Assembly (NCBI RefSeq): GCF_008801935.1
Contig: NZ_VZOT01000004.1
Coordinates: forward strand, 62,001-126,000
Length of the DNA stretch: 64,000 nt
Direction: 5' to 3'
Origin: Comamonas kerstersii
GTDB lineage: Bacteria; Pseudomonadota; Gammaproteobacteria; Burkholderiales; Burkholderiaceae_C
The notes under the pieces: generated by a model
Database searches by the model: none
Seen by the model: only the letters and a program-made list of their open reading frames with translations
Told to the model about the DNA's origin: nothing
Position numbers and translations under genes: made by a program
In this document: positions 55,043 to 62,787 of the stretch, piece after piece
Position numbering within the stretch: the stretch's first letter is position 1
Layout of the letters: each line of letters begins with the position of its first letter

Positions 55043-55223
55043 GGAGAATTTCTGAAGTTCCATGCACCTGCAATCGGCGTCATGTCGTGGCGCTTTGCAG
55101 TCACTGGTCGGCGAGGCACTTTTTTCTGCGCGCTTGCCGTACAACCAAATATTTCAGCAGCCTACGCTTCATGGTGGCGGGACTGCTTAACTTTTACCTG
55201 CACATCATCTTTGGGGAATGTCC

Positions 55224-55871
55224 ATGCTGTTTGGCAAACTCTTGCCGCGCGAAGGCAACTTTTTTGAAATGTTCAACCAACATGCGGATCGCATCGTTGA
55301 AGCTGCTCGCGCGTTTTCGCAGCTGGTCGCTAACTACAACGATCCGCACTTGCGCGAAAAGTACATCAGCGATGTGGATAACGCAGAGCGTGCCGCAGAC
55401 CGCGTGACACACGAAGTCACCAAGACGCTGCACCAGACCTTCATCACGCCACTGGACCGTGAGCACATCCACAGCCTGATCAATGGCATGGACGATGTGG
55501 CTGACCTGATCCAGGACTCGGCCGAAGCCATGGCGCTGTATGACATCCGCAGCATGAATGAGGAAATCCACCGCCTGACCGATCTGAGCGTCAAGTGCTG
55601 CGAGCGCCTGAGCGATGCCGTCAAGCTGCTGGGCAATATTGCAAATCCCGACAACGTGGAAGCGGCCATCAAGACCTGCGAAGAAATCGACCGTCTGGAG
55701 TCGGACGCTGACCGCGTGCTGCGCGCAGCCATGAGCAAGCTGTTCCGTGAAGAAGAAGACGTGCGTGAACTGATCAAGCTCAAGGCCGTGTACGAACTGA
55801 TGGAAACCATCTCCGACAAGTGCGAAGACGTTGCCAACATCATCGAGGGCATCGTCCTCGAAAACTCCTGA
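55224..55871 (+). CDS. DUF47 PhoU-like phosphate regulator
   Basis: 215 residues from ATG 55224 (GGGGA eight bases before). All-helical PhoU-like: NFFEMFNQHADRIVEAAR, DPHLREKYISDVDNAERAAD, TPLDREHIHSLINGMDDVAD (metal-binding acidic motif) and RLESDADRVLRAAMSKLF. DUF47 (TIGR00153) proteins pair with Pit transporters and modulate them. It is 25 bp before pit and under a Pho box. Confidence 0.92.
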   Translation: MLFGKLLPREGNFFEMFNQHADRIVEAARAFSQLVANYNDPHLREKYISDVDNAERAADRVTHEVTKTLHQTFITPLDREHIHSLINGMDDVADLIQDSAEAMALYDIRSMNEEIHRLTDLSVKCCERLSDAVKLLGNIANPDNVEAAIKTCEEIDRLESDADRVLRAAMSKLFREEEDVRELIKLKAVYELMETISDKCEDVANIIEGIVLENS

Positions 55872-55896
55872 TTGACCAGCACAGAGACTCCTGATC

Positions 55897-56907
55897 ATGG
55901 AAACCGTACAAGCTGCCCTGTGGGTGGTCATTTTGCTGGTGGCAATGGCGCTGATTTTCGACTTCATGAACGGGTTTCATGATGCGGCGAACTCCATTGC
56001 AACCGTTGTCTCTACGGGCGTTCTCAAACCCACGCAGGCCGTGGTGTTTGCCGCCTTTTTCAACTTTGTAGCGATTTTTGTCTTTCACCTGAGCGTAGCT
56101 GCGACGGTGGGCAAGGGCATTGTGACCCCTGACATCGTGGACACCCATGTGGTGTTCGGTGCGCTGGCGGGTGCCATTGTCTGGAACCTGATTACCTGGT
56201 ACTACGGCATTCCATCGAGCTCTTCGCACGCGCTCATCGGTGGCATCGTCGGTGCGGTGGTTGCCAAGGCCGGCACTACGCCCTTGATTGCTGCTGGCCT
56301 GATCAAGACCGTTGCCTTTATCTTTATCTCGCCATTGCTGGGCTTTGTCTTCGGTTCGCTGCTGATGGTGATCGTGGCCTGGATTTGCCGCCGTGCACGC
56401 CCCAACAAGGTGGATAAGTGGTTCCGTCGCCTGCAGCTGGTGTCTGCCGGTGCGTACTCGCTGGGCCACGGTGGTAACGATGCGCAAAAGACCATCGGTA
56501 TCGTCTGGCTGCTGCTGCTGGCTACGGGCTATATGTCTTCGGGCGATACATCTCCTCCCATGTGGGTGATTGTGAGCTGCTATGCAGCAATTGGCCTGGG
56601 CACCATGTTCGGTGGCTGGCGTATCGTCAAGACCATGGGCCAGAAGATCACCAAGCTCAAGCCTGTGGGTGGTTTCTGTGCTGAAACGGGCGGCGCGATC
56701 ACGCTGTTCACGGCCACCATGCTGGGCGTGCCTGTGTCGACTACGCACACCATCACCGGCGCTATCGTGGGCGTGGGTTCTACGCAGCGCATGAGTGCCG
56801 TGCGCTGGGGTGTAGCGGGCAATATTGTGTGGGCCTGGATTCTGACCATCCCCGCCAGTGCCTTTGTGGCCGCGATTGCATACTGGATCAGCCTGCAGCT
56901 GTACTAA
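55897..56907 (+). CDS. pit: Pit-family inorganic phosphate transporter
   Basis: 336 residues with about 10 membrane helices. The duplicated signatures DFMNGFHDAANSIATVVSTGVL and SAGAYSLGHGGNDAQKTIG (each GGNDAxx/GFHDAANS) and PSSSSHALIGGIVG, PVSTTHTITGAIVG define PiT permeases. It moves metal-phosphate with H+. Operon with the DUF47 gene; the Pho box suggests induction when phosphate is low, unlike E. coli pitA. Confidence 0.94.
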   Translation: METVQAALWVVILLVAMALIFDFMNGFHDAANSIATVVSTGVLKPTQAVVFAAFFNFVAIFVFHLSVAATVGKGIVTPDIVDTHVVFGALAGAIVWNLITWYYGIPSSSSHALIGGIVGAVVAKAGTTPLIAAGLIKTVAFIFISPLLGFVFGSLLMVIVAWICRRARPNKVDKWFRRLQLVSAGAYSLGHGGNDAQKTIGIVWLLLLATGYMSSGDTSPPMWVIVSCYAAIGLGTMFGGWRIVKTMGQKITKLKPVGGFCAETGGAITLFTATMLGVPVSTTHTITGAIVGVGSTQRMSAVRWGVAGNIVWAWILTIPASAFVAAIAYWISLQLY

Positions 56908-56929
56908 GTCGCTTTGATAAGCTAGCAAA

Positions 56930-57018
56930 AACGAAGCTGCTAGCGCTTGAAAATAAAGGACTTTAAGGTGTTTTTGCCTTGAAGTCCTTTTTATTTCAGC
57001 GCTAGATGCTCTCTTTTT
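56930..57018. repeat. Long-type dispersed repeat after pit
   Basis: ACGAAGCTGCTAGCGCTTGA, AAGGACTTTAAGG ... CCTTGAAGTCCTT and TTTCAGCGCTAGATGCTCTC then TTTTTT. The T-run makes it a likely terminator for pit. Confidence 0.75.
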
Positions 57019-57028
57019 TGAATAGAGC

Positions 57029-57553
57029 TCAGACTGGCGCGGTGCTGGAGCCCGCACCCAGGCTTTTTTCCATCATCACCACATCCAGCCAGCGCTCCAA
57101 CTTCCAGCCCACATTGCGCAGCGTGCCTGCGTGCTCAAAGCCCATCGCACGGTGCACGCCAATGGAGCCCGCGTTGCTGCTGTCGCCAATCACCGCAATC
57201 AGTTTGCGCACGCCAGCGGCTTCGCACTCGCGGCACAGGGCTTCGAGCAGCAGGCGGCCAATGCCCCGGCCACGGGCATGCTCGGCCACATAGATGGAGT
57301 CTTCCGCAGAAAAGCGAAACGCCGGACGTGGCTTGAACCAGTTGGCATAGGCGTAGCCAAGGATGCTGCCGTCCTCATCTTCGGCCACCAGCCAGGGGAG
57401 TTGCTTGTCGAGCACATCCTGGCGGCGTTGCGACATTTCTTGGAGCGACGGAGGTTCGGTTTCAAAGCTGCCCGTGCCGTGCAGTACATGGTGTCGGTAA
57501 ATGGCCGTAATAGCCGGTAAATCTAAAGGCTGGCTTGCCCGGATGGTAGGCAT
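57029..57553 (-). CDS. GNAT acetyltransferase, phosphinothricin-acetyltransferase-like
   Basis: 174 residues. IRASQPLDLPAITAIYRHHVL, GTGSFETEPPS, ARGRGIGRLLLEALCRECE (acetyl-CoA loop) and NAGSIGVHRAMGFEHAGTLRNVG resemble the Pat/Bar/YncA N-acetyltransferases, which act on phosphinothricin, methionine sulfone or related amino acids. The substrate is not shown. It is convergent with pit and divergent from rpsP. Confidence 0.88.
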   Translation of the reverse strand: MPTIRASQPLDLPAITAIYRHHVLHGTGSFETEPPSLQEMSQRRQDVLDKQLPWLVAEDEDGSILGYAYANWFKPRPAFRFSAEDSIYVAEHARGRGIGRLLLEALCRECEAAGVRKLIAVIGDSSNAGSIGVHRAMGFEHAGTLRNVGWKLERWLDVVMMEKSLGAGSSTAPV

Positions 57554-57569
57554 AAAAATCAGAACCCTA

Positions 57570-57575
57570 TATAAT
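57570..57575 (+). promoter_or_regulatory. Candidate rpsP operon -10 box
   Basis: TATAAT inside CCCTATATAATCTTTAG, 105 bp before rpsP and 17 bp after the GNAT start. The -35 is weak. Probable promoter of rpsP-rimM-trmD. Confidence 0.6.
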
Positions 57576-57679
57576 CTTTAGCTTTCGGCGTGTCGCTGGC
57601 CGGGTGGCCATGTCGCGTGTCTCAAACGCCGTGAAAAACACTTGCAGTAAATTTGCTGCGACCACCCGAAGGATAAATC

Positions 57680-57934
57680 ATGGTCGTTATTCGACTCTCC
57701 CGCGGCGGCTCCAAGGCTCGTCCGTTCTTCAATATCGTTGTTGCTGACAAGCGCGTGCGTCGTGACGGTGCTTTCATCGAGCGCTTGGGTTTCTACAACC
57801 CTAACGCCCGTGGCGCTGAAGAAGGCCTGCGTTTGGCTATGGACCGCGTGACTTACTGGAAGAGCGTTGGTGCTCAAGCTTCCGACACAGCGGAGCGCCT
57901 GATCAAGCAAGCTGCTGCCAAGGCTGCTGCTTAA
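57680..57934 (+). CDS. rpsP: 30S ribosomal protein S16
   Basis: 84 residues: [39 protein letters not shown] and [20 protein letters not shown]. Full-length S16. An AAGGATAAATC ribosome binding site precedes. First gene of rpsP-rimM-trmD-rplS; a terminator-like hairpin follows it at 57951-57992. Confidence 0.98.
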   Translation: MVVIRLSRGGSKARPFFNIVVADKRVRRDGAFIERLGFYNPNARGAEEGLRLAMDRVTYWKSVGAQASDTAERLIKQAAAKAAA

Positions 57935-57950
57935 TCAGTCCTGCTGATTG

Positions 57951-57992
57951 AAAACGGGTTCCGTTGGCTTGTCTGACGGAACCCGTTTTTTT
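57951..57992 (+). terminator. Terminator/attenuator between rpsP and rimM
   Basis: AAAACGGGTTCCGT - 11 bases - ACGGAACCCGTTTTTTT. Strong intrinsic terminator inside the operon, 17 bp after rpsP and about 28 bp before rimM. It would lower rimM-trmD relative to S16. Confidence 0.85.
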
Positions 57993-58019
57993 CTTTTCTT
58001 CTGCCTTTTATAGATACCC

Positions 58020-58589
58020 ATGAGCCACATGCCTGAACTTGAGTCCACCACGCTGCCTGCCGATGCCGTGGAGGTAGGGCGTATTGCGGATGCCTGGGGT
58101 GTGAAGGGCTGGTTTAAGGTCATTGCCTACAGCGCTGACCCTGAGGCCCTGTTCACCGCCAAGCAATGGTTTTTGCTGCCCGCTGAAAAAGGGGCAAAGA
58201 ATTTTGCAGGTACCGTGCTGCTGCCTGTGAAGCAGGCGCGTCCTCATTCGGACTCCATTGTGGCGACTTCGCCTGCCGTAGCAGACCGTAATGCTGCGGA
58301 AGCGCTGCGCGGCGCCCGTGTGTTCATTGCACGCGAACATTTCCCCAAAACCGATGACGGTGAGTACTACTGGGTGGACTTGCTGGGCCTGAAGGTCAGC
58401 AACCGCGAAGGTGTGGCACTGGGTACGGTCAAGGACTTGCTGGCGACTGGCCCTCAGACCACGCTGGTGCTCAGCTATGAAGAGGATGGCAAGGAGCGCG
58501 AGCGCATGATCCCCTTTGTGGATGCGTATATCGACCAGGTCGATCTGGCTGCGAAAACCATTGTGGCTGACTGGCAGCCCGATTACTGA
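58020..58589 (+). CDS. rimM: 16S rRNA processing protein RimM
   Basis: 189 residues. [19 protein letters not shown] (the VGRI-x-x-x-x-GVKG motif), a PRC-barrel with [16 protein letters not shown] and the end [20 protein letters not shown]-type sequence. Assists maturation of the 30S head around S19. Start ATG 58020, with ATG 58029 possible. Confidence 0.96.
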   Translation: MSHMPELESTTLPADAVEVGRIADAWGVKGWFKVIAYSADPEALFTAKQWFLLPAEKGAKNFAGTVLLPVKQARPHSDSIVATSPAVADRNAAEALRGARVFIAREHFPKTDDGEYYWVDLLGLKVSNREGVALGTVKDLLATGPQTTLVLSYEEDGKERERMIPFVDAYIDQVDLAAKTIVADWQPDY

Positions 58590-58600
58590 GGCCATCTGAC

Positions 58601-59371
58601 ATGCGCTTTGACATCATCACCCTGTTCCCCGAGCTGTTTGCCCCATTTCTGGAAAGTGGTGTGACGCGTCGTGCCTATGCCTCCGGGCAGGTGGCCGTGC
58701 ATCTGTGGAATCCGCGTGATTACGCCCAGGGCAACTACCGCCGTGTGGATGACCGTCCCTTTGGCGGCGGCCCTGGCATGGTGATGATGGCCGAGCCCCT
58801 GCAGCACTGCATGGACGCCATCCGTGCAGCGCGCGCTGACAGTGGTGAGACTGAAGCGGTGCCCGTCGTGCTGTTCTCTCCGATTGGCACCACGCTCAAG
58901 CATGAGGTGGTGGCGCAGTGGAGCGACAGCCAGGGCGCCATCTTGCTGTGTGGTCGCTACGAAGGCATCGACCAGCGGTTTATCGATAAGCACGTCACGC
59001 ACCAGATCAGCCTGGGTGACTTTGTGCTCTCGGGTGGCGAGCTGGCGGCCATGGTCATGCTGGATGCAATTGCGCGTTTGCAGCCTGGCGTGCTCAATGA
59101 TGAAGGCAGCTTTCAGCAGGACAGCTTCAACCCCGCGCTCGACGGCCTGCTGGACTGCCCCCACTACACACGTCCAGAAGTCTGGAATGGGCAGGAAGTG
59201 CCGCCAGAACTGCTGTCTGGCCACCATGCCAATATCGAGCGCTGGCGCCGTGAGCAGCGTCTGAAGATCACCGGCCTGCATCGGCCAGAGCTGATCGAGC
59301 AGGCACGGGCCAAGGGCTTGCTCACTGCCAAAGATGAAGGGTTTTTGGCAAAAATTGCACAACAGCTATAA
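58601..59371 (+). CDS. trmD: tRNA (guanine-N1-)-methyltransferase
   Basis: 256 residues. [13 protein letters not shown] at the N terminus, [35 protein letters not shown] and the SAM-knot [20 protein letters not shown], all TrmD signatures. Methylates G37 of tRNAs to keep the reading frame. 11 bp after rimM. A promoter for rplS overlaps its last codons. Confidence 0.97.
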   Translation: MRFDIITLFPELFAPFLESGVTRRAYASGQVAVHLWNPRDYAQGNYRRVDDRPFGGGPGMVMMAEPLQHCMDAIRAARADSGETEAVPVVLFSPIGTTLKHEVVAQWSDSQGAILLCGRYEGIDQRFIDKHVTHQISLGDFVLSGGELAAMVMLDAIARLQPGVLNDEGSFQQDSFNPALDGLLDCPHYTRPEVWNGQEVPPELLSGHHANIERWRREQRLKITGLHRPELIEQARAKGLLTAKDEGFLAKIAQQL

Positions 59372-59372
59372 T
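59345..59372 (+). promoter_or_regulatory. rplS promoter overlapping the trmD end
   Basis: TTGGCA (59345-59350), 16 bp, TATAAT (59367-59372). A near-consensus sigma-70 promoter that would transcribe rplS separately. The leader to 59482 contains an AGCACC/GGTGCT stem. Confidence 0.65.
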
Positions 59373-59482
59373 TGCCGGTTCTTCGATCCTCTATCCGGCC
59401 GCTGCAACGGTTTGAATGCAGCCATAGCACCAATCCCGGTGCTTGCCAATCCTGGCGCGGACAAGATCGATTTGGATGAATC

Positions 59483-59869
59483 ATGAACCTGATCCAAACT
59501 CTTGAGCAAGAAGAAATTGCTCGCCTGAACAAGGAAATCCCCGCTTTCGCACCTGGTGACACCGTCATCGTGTCCGTGAATGTGGTGGAAGGTAACCGCA
59601 AGCGTGTCCAGGCCTACGAAGGCGTGGTGATCGCTAAGCGTAACCGTGGTCTGAACAGCGCTTTCATCGTGCGCAAGATCTCCTCCGGCGAAGGTGTGGA
59701 ACGTACATTCCAGACCTACTCTCCTATGATCGCTAAGATCGAAGTGAAGCGCCGTGGTGACGTGCGTCGTGCCAAGCTGTACTACCTGCGTGAGCGCAGC
59801 GGTAAGTCCGCACGTATCAAGGAAAAGCTGCCACAGCGCAAGGCTGCTGCAGTTGCTGCTGCTGAGTAA
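59483..59869 (+). CDS. rplS: 50S ribosomal protein L19
   Basis: 128 residues: [55 protein letters not shown] and [18 protein letters not shown]. Full length with a short Ala-rich tail. It may be made from its own promoter as well as from the rpsP operon. A terminator follows. Confidence 0.98.
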   Translation: MNLIQTLEQEEIARLNKEIPAFAPGDTVIVSVNVVEGNRKRVQAYEGVVIAKRNRGLNSAFIVRKISSGEGVERTFQTYSPMIAKIEVKRRGDVRRAKLYYLRERSGKSARIKEKLPQRKAAAVAAAE

Positions 59870-59891
59870 TCAGCGCCAGTCTTTCCTGAAG

Positions 59892-59924
59892 AAAACCGCT
59901 ACAGTTCGCTGTAGCGGTTTTTTT
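59892..59924 (+). terminator. Rho-independent terminator after rplS
   Basis: AAAACCGCTACAG - TTCG - CTGTAGCGGTTTTTTT. Confidence 0.9.
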
Positions 59925-59944
59925 ATGTCTGTACCGAGGGACAC

Positions 59945-60661
59945 TTGTCTTCCAACGATTCTCCGAACCAGCGCTTCAGCTCGCTGACGGCCAGTATTCC
60001 CAGCTTTGATCCACGCCAGGTGCCTGTCGTTGGCACGGATGCGCACCTGCCAGCGATTGCTGCGGCTGGCATGACGCCGCAAGCCTTGCGCCAGCGCTTT
60101 GCACAGCCTCCGCAGTGGCAGCCCGAGGTGCGCCGTGAAGCACGTTTTGCGCAGCGACAGCCTGTGCCTGCATCCGTGCTGGTGCCCGTGGTGCAGCGGG
60201 AAGAGTTGACGGTGCTGCTCACCCAGCGCACGCAGCAGCTGTCTACGCATTCCGGGCAGGTGGCTTTCCCCGGAGGCAAACAGGATCCGGAAGACCGCGA
60301 CCCCATCATGACGGCCTTGCGCGAGGCGCAGGAGGAAGTGGGGCTGGAGCCGTCGGCCGTGGAAGTGCTGGGCAGCCTGCCGATCTATGAAACGGGTACG
60401 GCTTTTATCGTCACGCCCGTGGTGGCGCTGATCTCCCCGCGCATCACTTTGCGGCCCAACCCGCAGGAGGTGGCCGATGTGTTTGAGGTGCCGCTGCGCT
60501 TTTTGCTGAACCCGGCCAACCATCGCCGTCATCGCCTGCAGTGGCAGGGCATGGAGCGGGAGTGGTTTTCCATGCCTTATGACGATGGGGGGAAGGAGCG
60601 CTATATCTGGGGTGCCACCGCAGGCATGCTGCGCAATTTTTACCGGTTCATGACTGCCTGA
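59945..60661 (+). CDS. Nudix hydrolase, CoA pyrophosphatase type
   Basis: 238 residues. VLLTQRTQQLSTHSGQVAFP ahead of a Nudix box GG-K-Q-D-P-E ... REAQEEVGL is the CoA-specific pattern (NudL/YeaB-like) that splits CoA to 3'-phosphoADP and phosphopantetheine. The frame starts at TTG 59945 with GAGGG five bases before, because no suitable ATG is in frame. An N-terminal 70-residue extension precedes the fold. Downstream gene is 50 bp away. Confidence 0.85.
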   Translation: MSSNDSPNQRFSSLTASIPSFDPRQVPVVGTDAHLPAIAAAGMTPQALRQRFAQPPQWQPEVRREARFAQRQPVPASVLVPVVQREELTVLLTQRTQQLSTHSGQVAFPGGKQDPEDRDPIMTALREAQEEVGLEPSAVEVLGSLPIYETGTAFIVTPVVALISPRITLRPNPQEVADVFEVPLRFLLNPANHRRHRLQWQGMEREWFSMPYDDGGKERYIWGATAGMLRNFYRFMTA

Positions 60662-60711
60662 GATCAGAGAACTCTCATAGCGCGGTGAGTGCTTGCCGCT
60701 ATCATAGTCCC

Positions 60712-61698
60712 ATGAGCTTCTTCGCCATCTTGCTTGCCTTGCTGCTGGAGCAGGCCCGACCTCTGTCACGCGATAACCTCGTTCACGCGGGGGCCAGAGC
60801 GTGGACCGTGTCCGTACGTCGCAACTTTGATGCGGGACGAGAACACCATGGATGGGTAGCCTGGGGGCTGGCCGTGGTGCCTCCCGCCTTGCTGGCAGTT
60901 GGGGTGTACTGGCTGCTGATGCGCTGGGTGGGTTGGCCGGTTGCCATGCTGTGGAATGTGGCGGTGCTGTACGTGACACTGGGCTTTCGCCAGTTCAGCC
61001 ACAACTTCACGCGCATCCGTGATGCGCTCGATGATGGGGATGAGCAGGCCGCTCGTGAAGCGCTGGCTGAATGGCGTCAGGTGGATGCCTCTGAAGTGCC
61101 GCGCAGCGAAGTGGTGCGCCATGTGATTGAGTATTCCGTGCTCAGTGCCCACCGCCATGTGTTTGGTGTGCTGTTCTGGTTTGCCCTGCTGGCTGCGCTG
61201 GGCATGGGGCCTGCGGGTGCGGTGATGTACCGCATGGCGGAGTACCTGTCGCGCTACTGGTCGCGTAAATCCATTGCGGGTGCAGCGCCGGTGAGTGAAC
61301 GCCTGCAGCAGTCGGCCAAGCAGGCCTGGACCGTGATTGACTGGATGCCTGCACGCATGACGGCCATGGGCTTTGCCGTGGTCGGCAGTTTTGAGGATGC
61401 GATTGACGGCTGGCGTTTCCACACCAAGTACTTCCCCAACGATAACGATGGCGTGATCCTGGCAGCCACGGCCGGTGCCATCAATGTGCGCCTGGGGGGC
61501 GCAGGCCTGAAGATGCGCGAAGACCTGACCGTAGCCCCGATCTACGACGACGAGGATAGCAGGCAGGAGCCCGGGGTGACGCCAGGCCGTGAAGCCGAAG
61601 TGGGGCATCTGCGCAGCGTGGTGGGCTTGGTCTGGCGCAGCGTGGTGGTGTGGATGCTGCTGCTGGCGCTGCTGAGTTTGGCGCGTCTGCTTGGCTAA
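60712..61698 (+). CDS. CobD/CbiB (AmpE-like) family membrane protein
   Basis: 328 residues from ATG 60712. FFAILLALLLEQARPL at the start, several membrane segments, AHRHVFGVLFWFALL and a GFAVVGSFEDAIDGW motif with ILAATAGAINVRLGG near the C terminus, as in CobD/CbiB proteins, which attach aminopropanol to cobyric acid, or the related AmpE sensors. No cobalamin genes are adjacent, so the AmpE-like assignment is more likely. Confidence 0.75.
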   Translation: MSFFAILLALLLEQARPLSRDNLVHAGARAWTVSVRRNFDAGREHHGWVAWGLAVVPPALLAVGVYWLLMRWVGWPVAMLWNVAVLYVTLGFRQFSHNFTRIRDALDDGDEQAAREALAEWRQVDASEVPRSEVVRHVIEYSVLSAHRHVFGVLFWFALLAALGMGPAGAVMYRMAEYLSRYWSRKSIAGAAPVSERLQQSAKQAWTVIDWMPARMTAMGFAVVGSFEDAIDGWRFHTKYFPNDNDGVILAATAGAINVRLGGAGLKMREDLTVAPIYDDEDSRQEPGVTPGREAEVGHLRSVVGLVWRSVVVWMLLLALLSLARLLG

Positions 61699-61748
61699 TT
61701 TGATAGCTGCCAGCGCTTTCTGCATAAGCCTTAGAGCCATATTTGATG
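61697..61748. repeat. Short GCTGCCAGCGCTTT intergenic repeat
   Basis: AATTTGATAGCTGCCAGCGC, TTTCTGCAT, AAGCCTTAGAGCCATATTTG. A diverged short copy of the family with weaker arm pairing, just after the CobD-like gene. Confidence 0.65.
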
Positions 61749-61752
61749 CATA

Positions 61753-61785
61753 AAAAAGCCTGCTGTTTGTACAGCAGGCTTTTTG
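61753..61785. terminator. Bidirectional terminator between CobD-like gene and rsgA
   Basis: AAAAAGCCTGCTGT - TTGT - ACAGCAGGCTTTTT. Serves both convergent genes. Confidence 0.9.
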
Positions 61786-61803
61786 TTTTTCAGTGGCTGG
61801 GCT

Positions 61804-62787
61804 TCAGTATTTGAAGCCCGCGTTCAGCTCCTCAAACAGCTCGGTATAGATGCGGTAGCGGTTCGGGTGGATGTAGTGTGGGCTGCCTTCATTGTCCACT
61901 TCGGCCATGACGGCGCAGCCGGGTTCGTGCAGGTGGGTGCAGTTGTAGAACTTGCACTGGTCGGCCAGTGCGCCAATGTCAGGCATGCACTTGGGCAGGT
62001 CGGTGGCTGCAATGTGGTACAGGCCAAACTCCTGAAAGCCGGGAGAGTCAATGATGGCGGTGCTGCGTGCCTCATCCATCCAGTACAGGCTGGTGGTGGT
62101 CGTGGTGTGCTTGCCGGTGTTGAGCACGCGCGAGATTTCGTTGGTTGCGGCCTGCGCGCCGGGCACCAGCAGATTGATCAGCGTGCTCTTGCCGACGCCG
62201 GAGGGGCCGAGCACAAAGCTGCGCTTGCCCTGCAGCAAATCCATGAGGGCTTCTTTTTGCTCAGGGTCATCGCTGGTCAGGTTCAGCGGGATGATGGGGT
62301 AGCGTGCGCTGCCGTCTGCGTTCAGGATGCCGCGGTAAGCCTCCAGCCGCTGCCAGGCCATGGCAAAGGGCTCTTCCAGATCGTACTTGTTGAGCGCAAT
62401 GATGGGGGTGATGCCAGCATCTTCGGCGGCAATCAGCGCGCGGGCCAGCTGGCTTTCCGAGAACACGGGCTCGGCGGCAATCAGCACCAGCACCTGGTCG
62501 ATATTGGCGGCAAAGGTCTTGGTGCGGATTTCATCCTGGCGGTACAGCAGGTTGCGGCGCTCGAGCACTTTTTCGATCGTGCCTTCTTCGCCCTGACCCG
62601 GAGGTGGCGGCTGCCACAGCACATGGTCGCCAACGACGGCCTGGCTTTTCTTGCCACGGGGGTGGCAGATGCGGCGCTGGCCGTCGGGTGTCTCTACGAT
62701 GCAGTGGCGGCCATGGCTGCCCACCACCAGACCTTCGGTGGATGCGGCTGCCGAGGCGACTGCTGCTTTGCTATGTCTGCGGCTCAT
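61804..62787 (-). CDS. rsgA: Ribosome small-subunit-dependent GTPase A
   Basis: 327 residues. Circularly permuted GTPase: OB-fold N terminus, ALNKYDL (G4), P-loop GPSGVGKSTLIN (G1), TTTTTSLYWMD (switch), IIDSPGFQEFGL (G3), and the zinc site C-x-x-x-x-C-x-H ... C in CKFYNCTHLHEPGC. Matures the 30S subunit late in assembly. Overlaps the M48 peptidase gene by 4 bp. Confidence 0.96.
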   Translation of the reverse strand: MSRRHSKAAVASAAASTEGLVVGSHGRHCIVETPDGQRRICHPRGKKSQAVVGDHVLWQPPPPGQGEEGTIEKVLERRNLLYRQDEIRTKTFAANIDQVLVLIAAEPVFSESQLARALIAAEDAGITPIIALNKYDLEEPFAMAWQRLEAYRGILNADGSARYPIIPLNLTSDDPEQKEALMDLLQGKRSFVLGPSGVGKSTLINLLVPGAQAATNEISRVLNTGKHTTTTTSLYWMDEARSTAIIDSPGFQEFGLYHIAATDLPKCMPDIGALADQCKFYNCTHLHEPGCAVMAEVDNEGSPHYIHPNRYRIYTELFEELNAGFKY

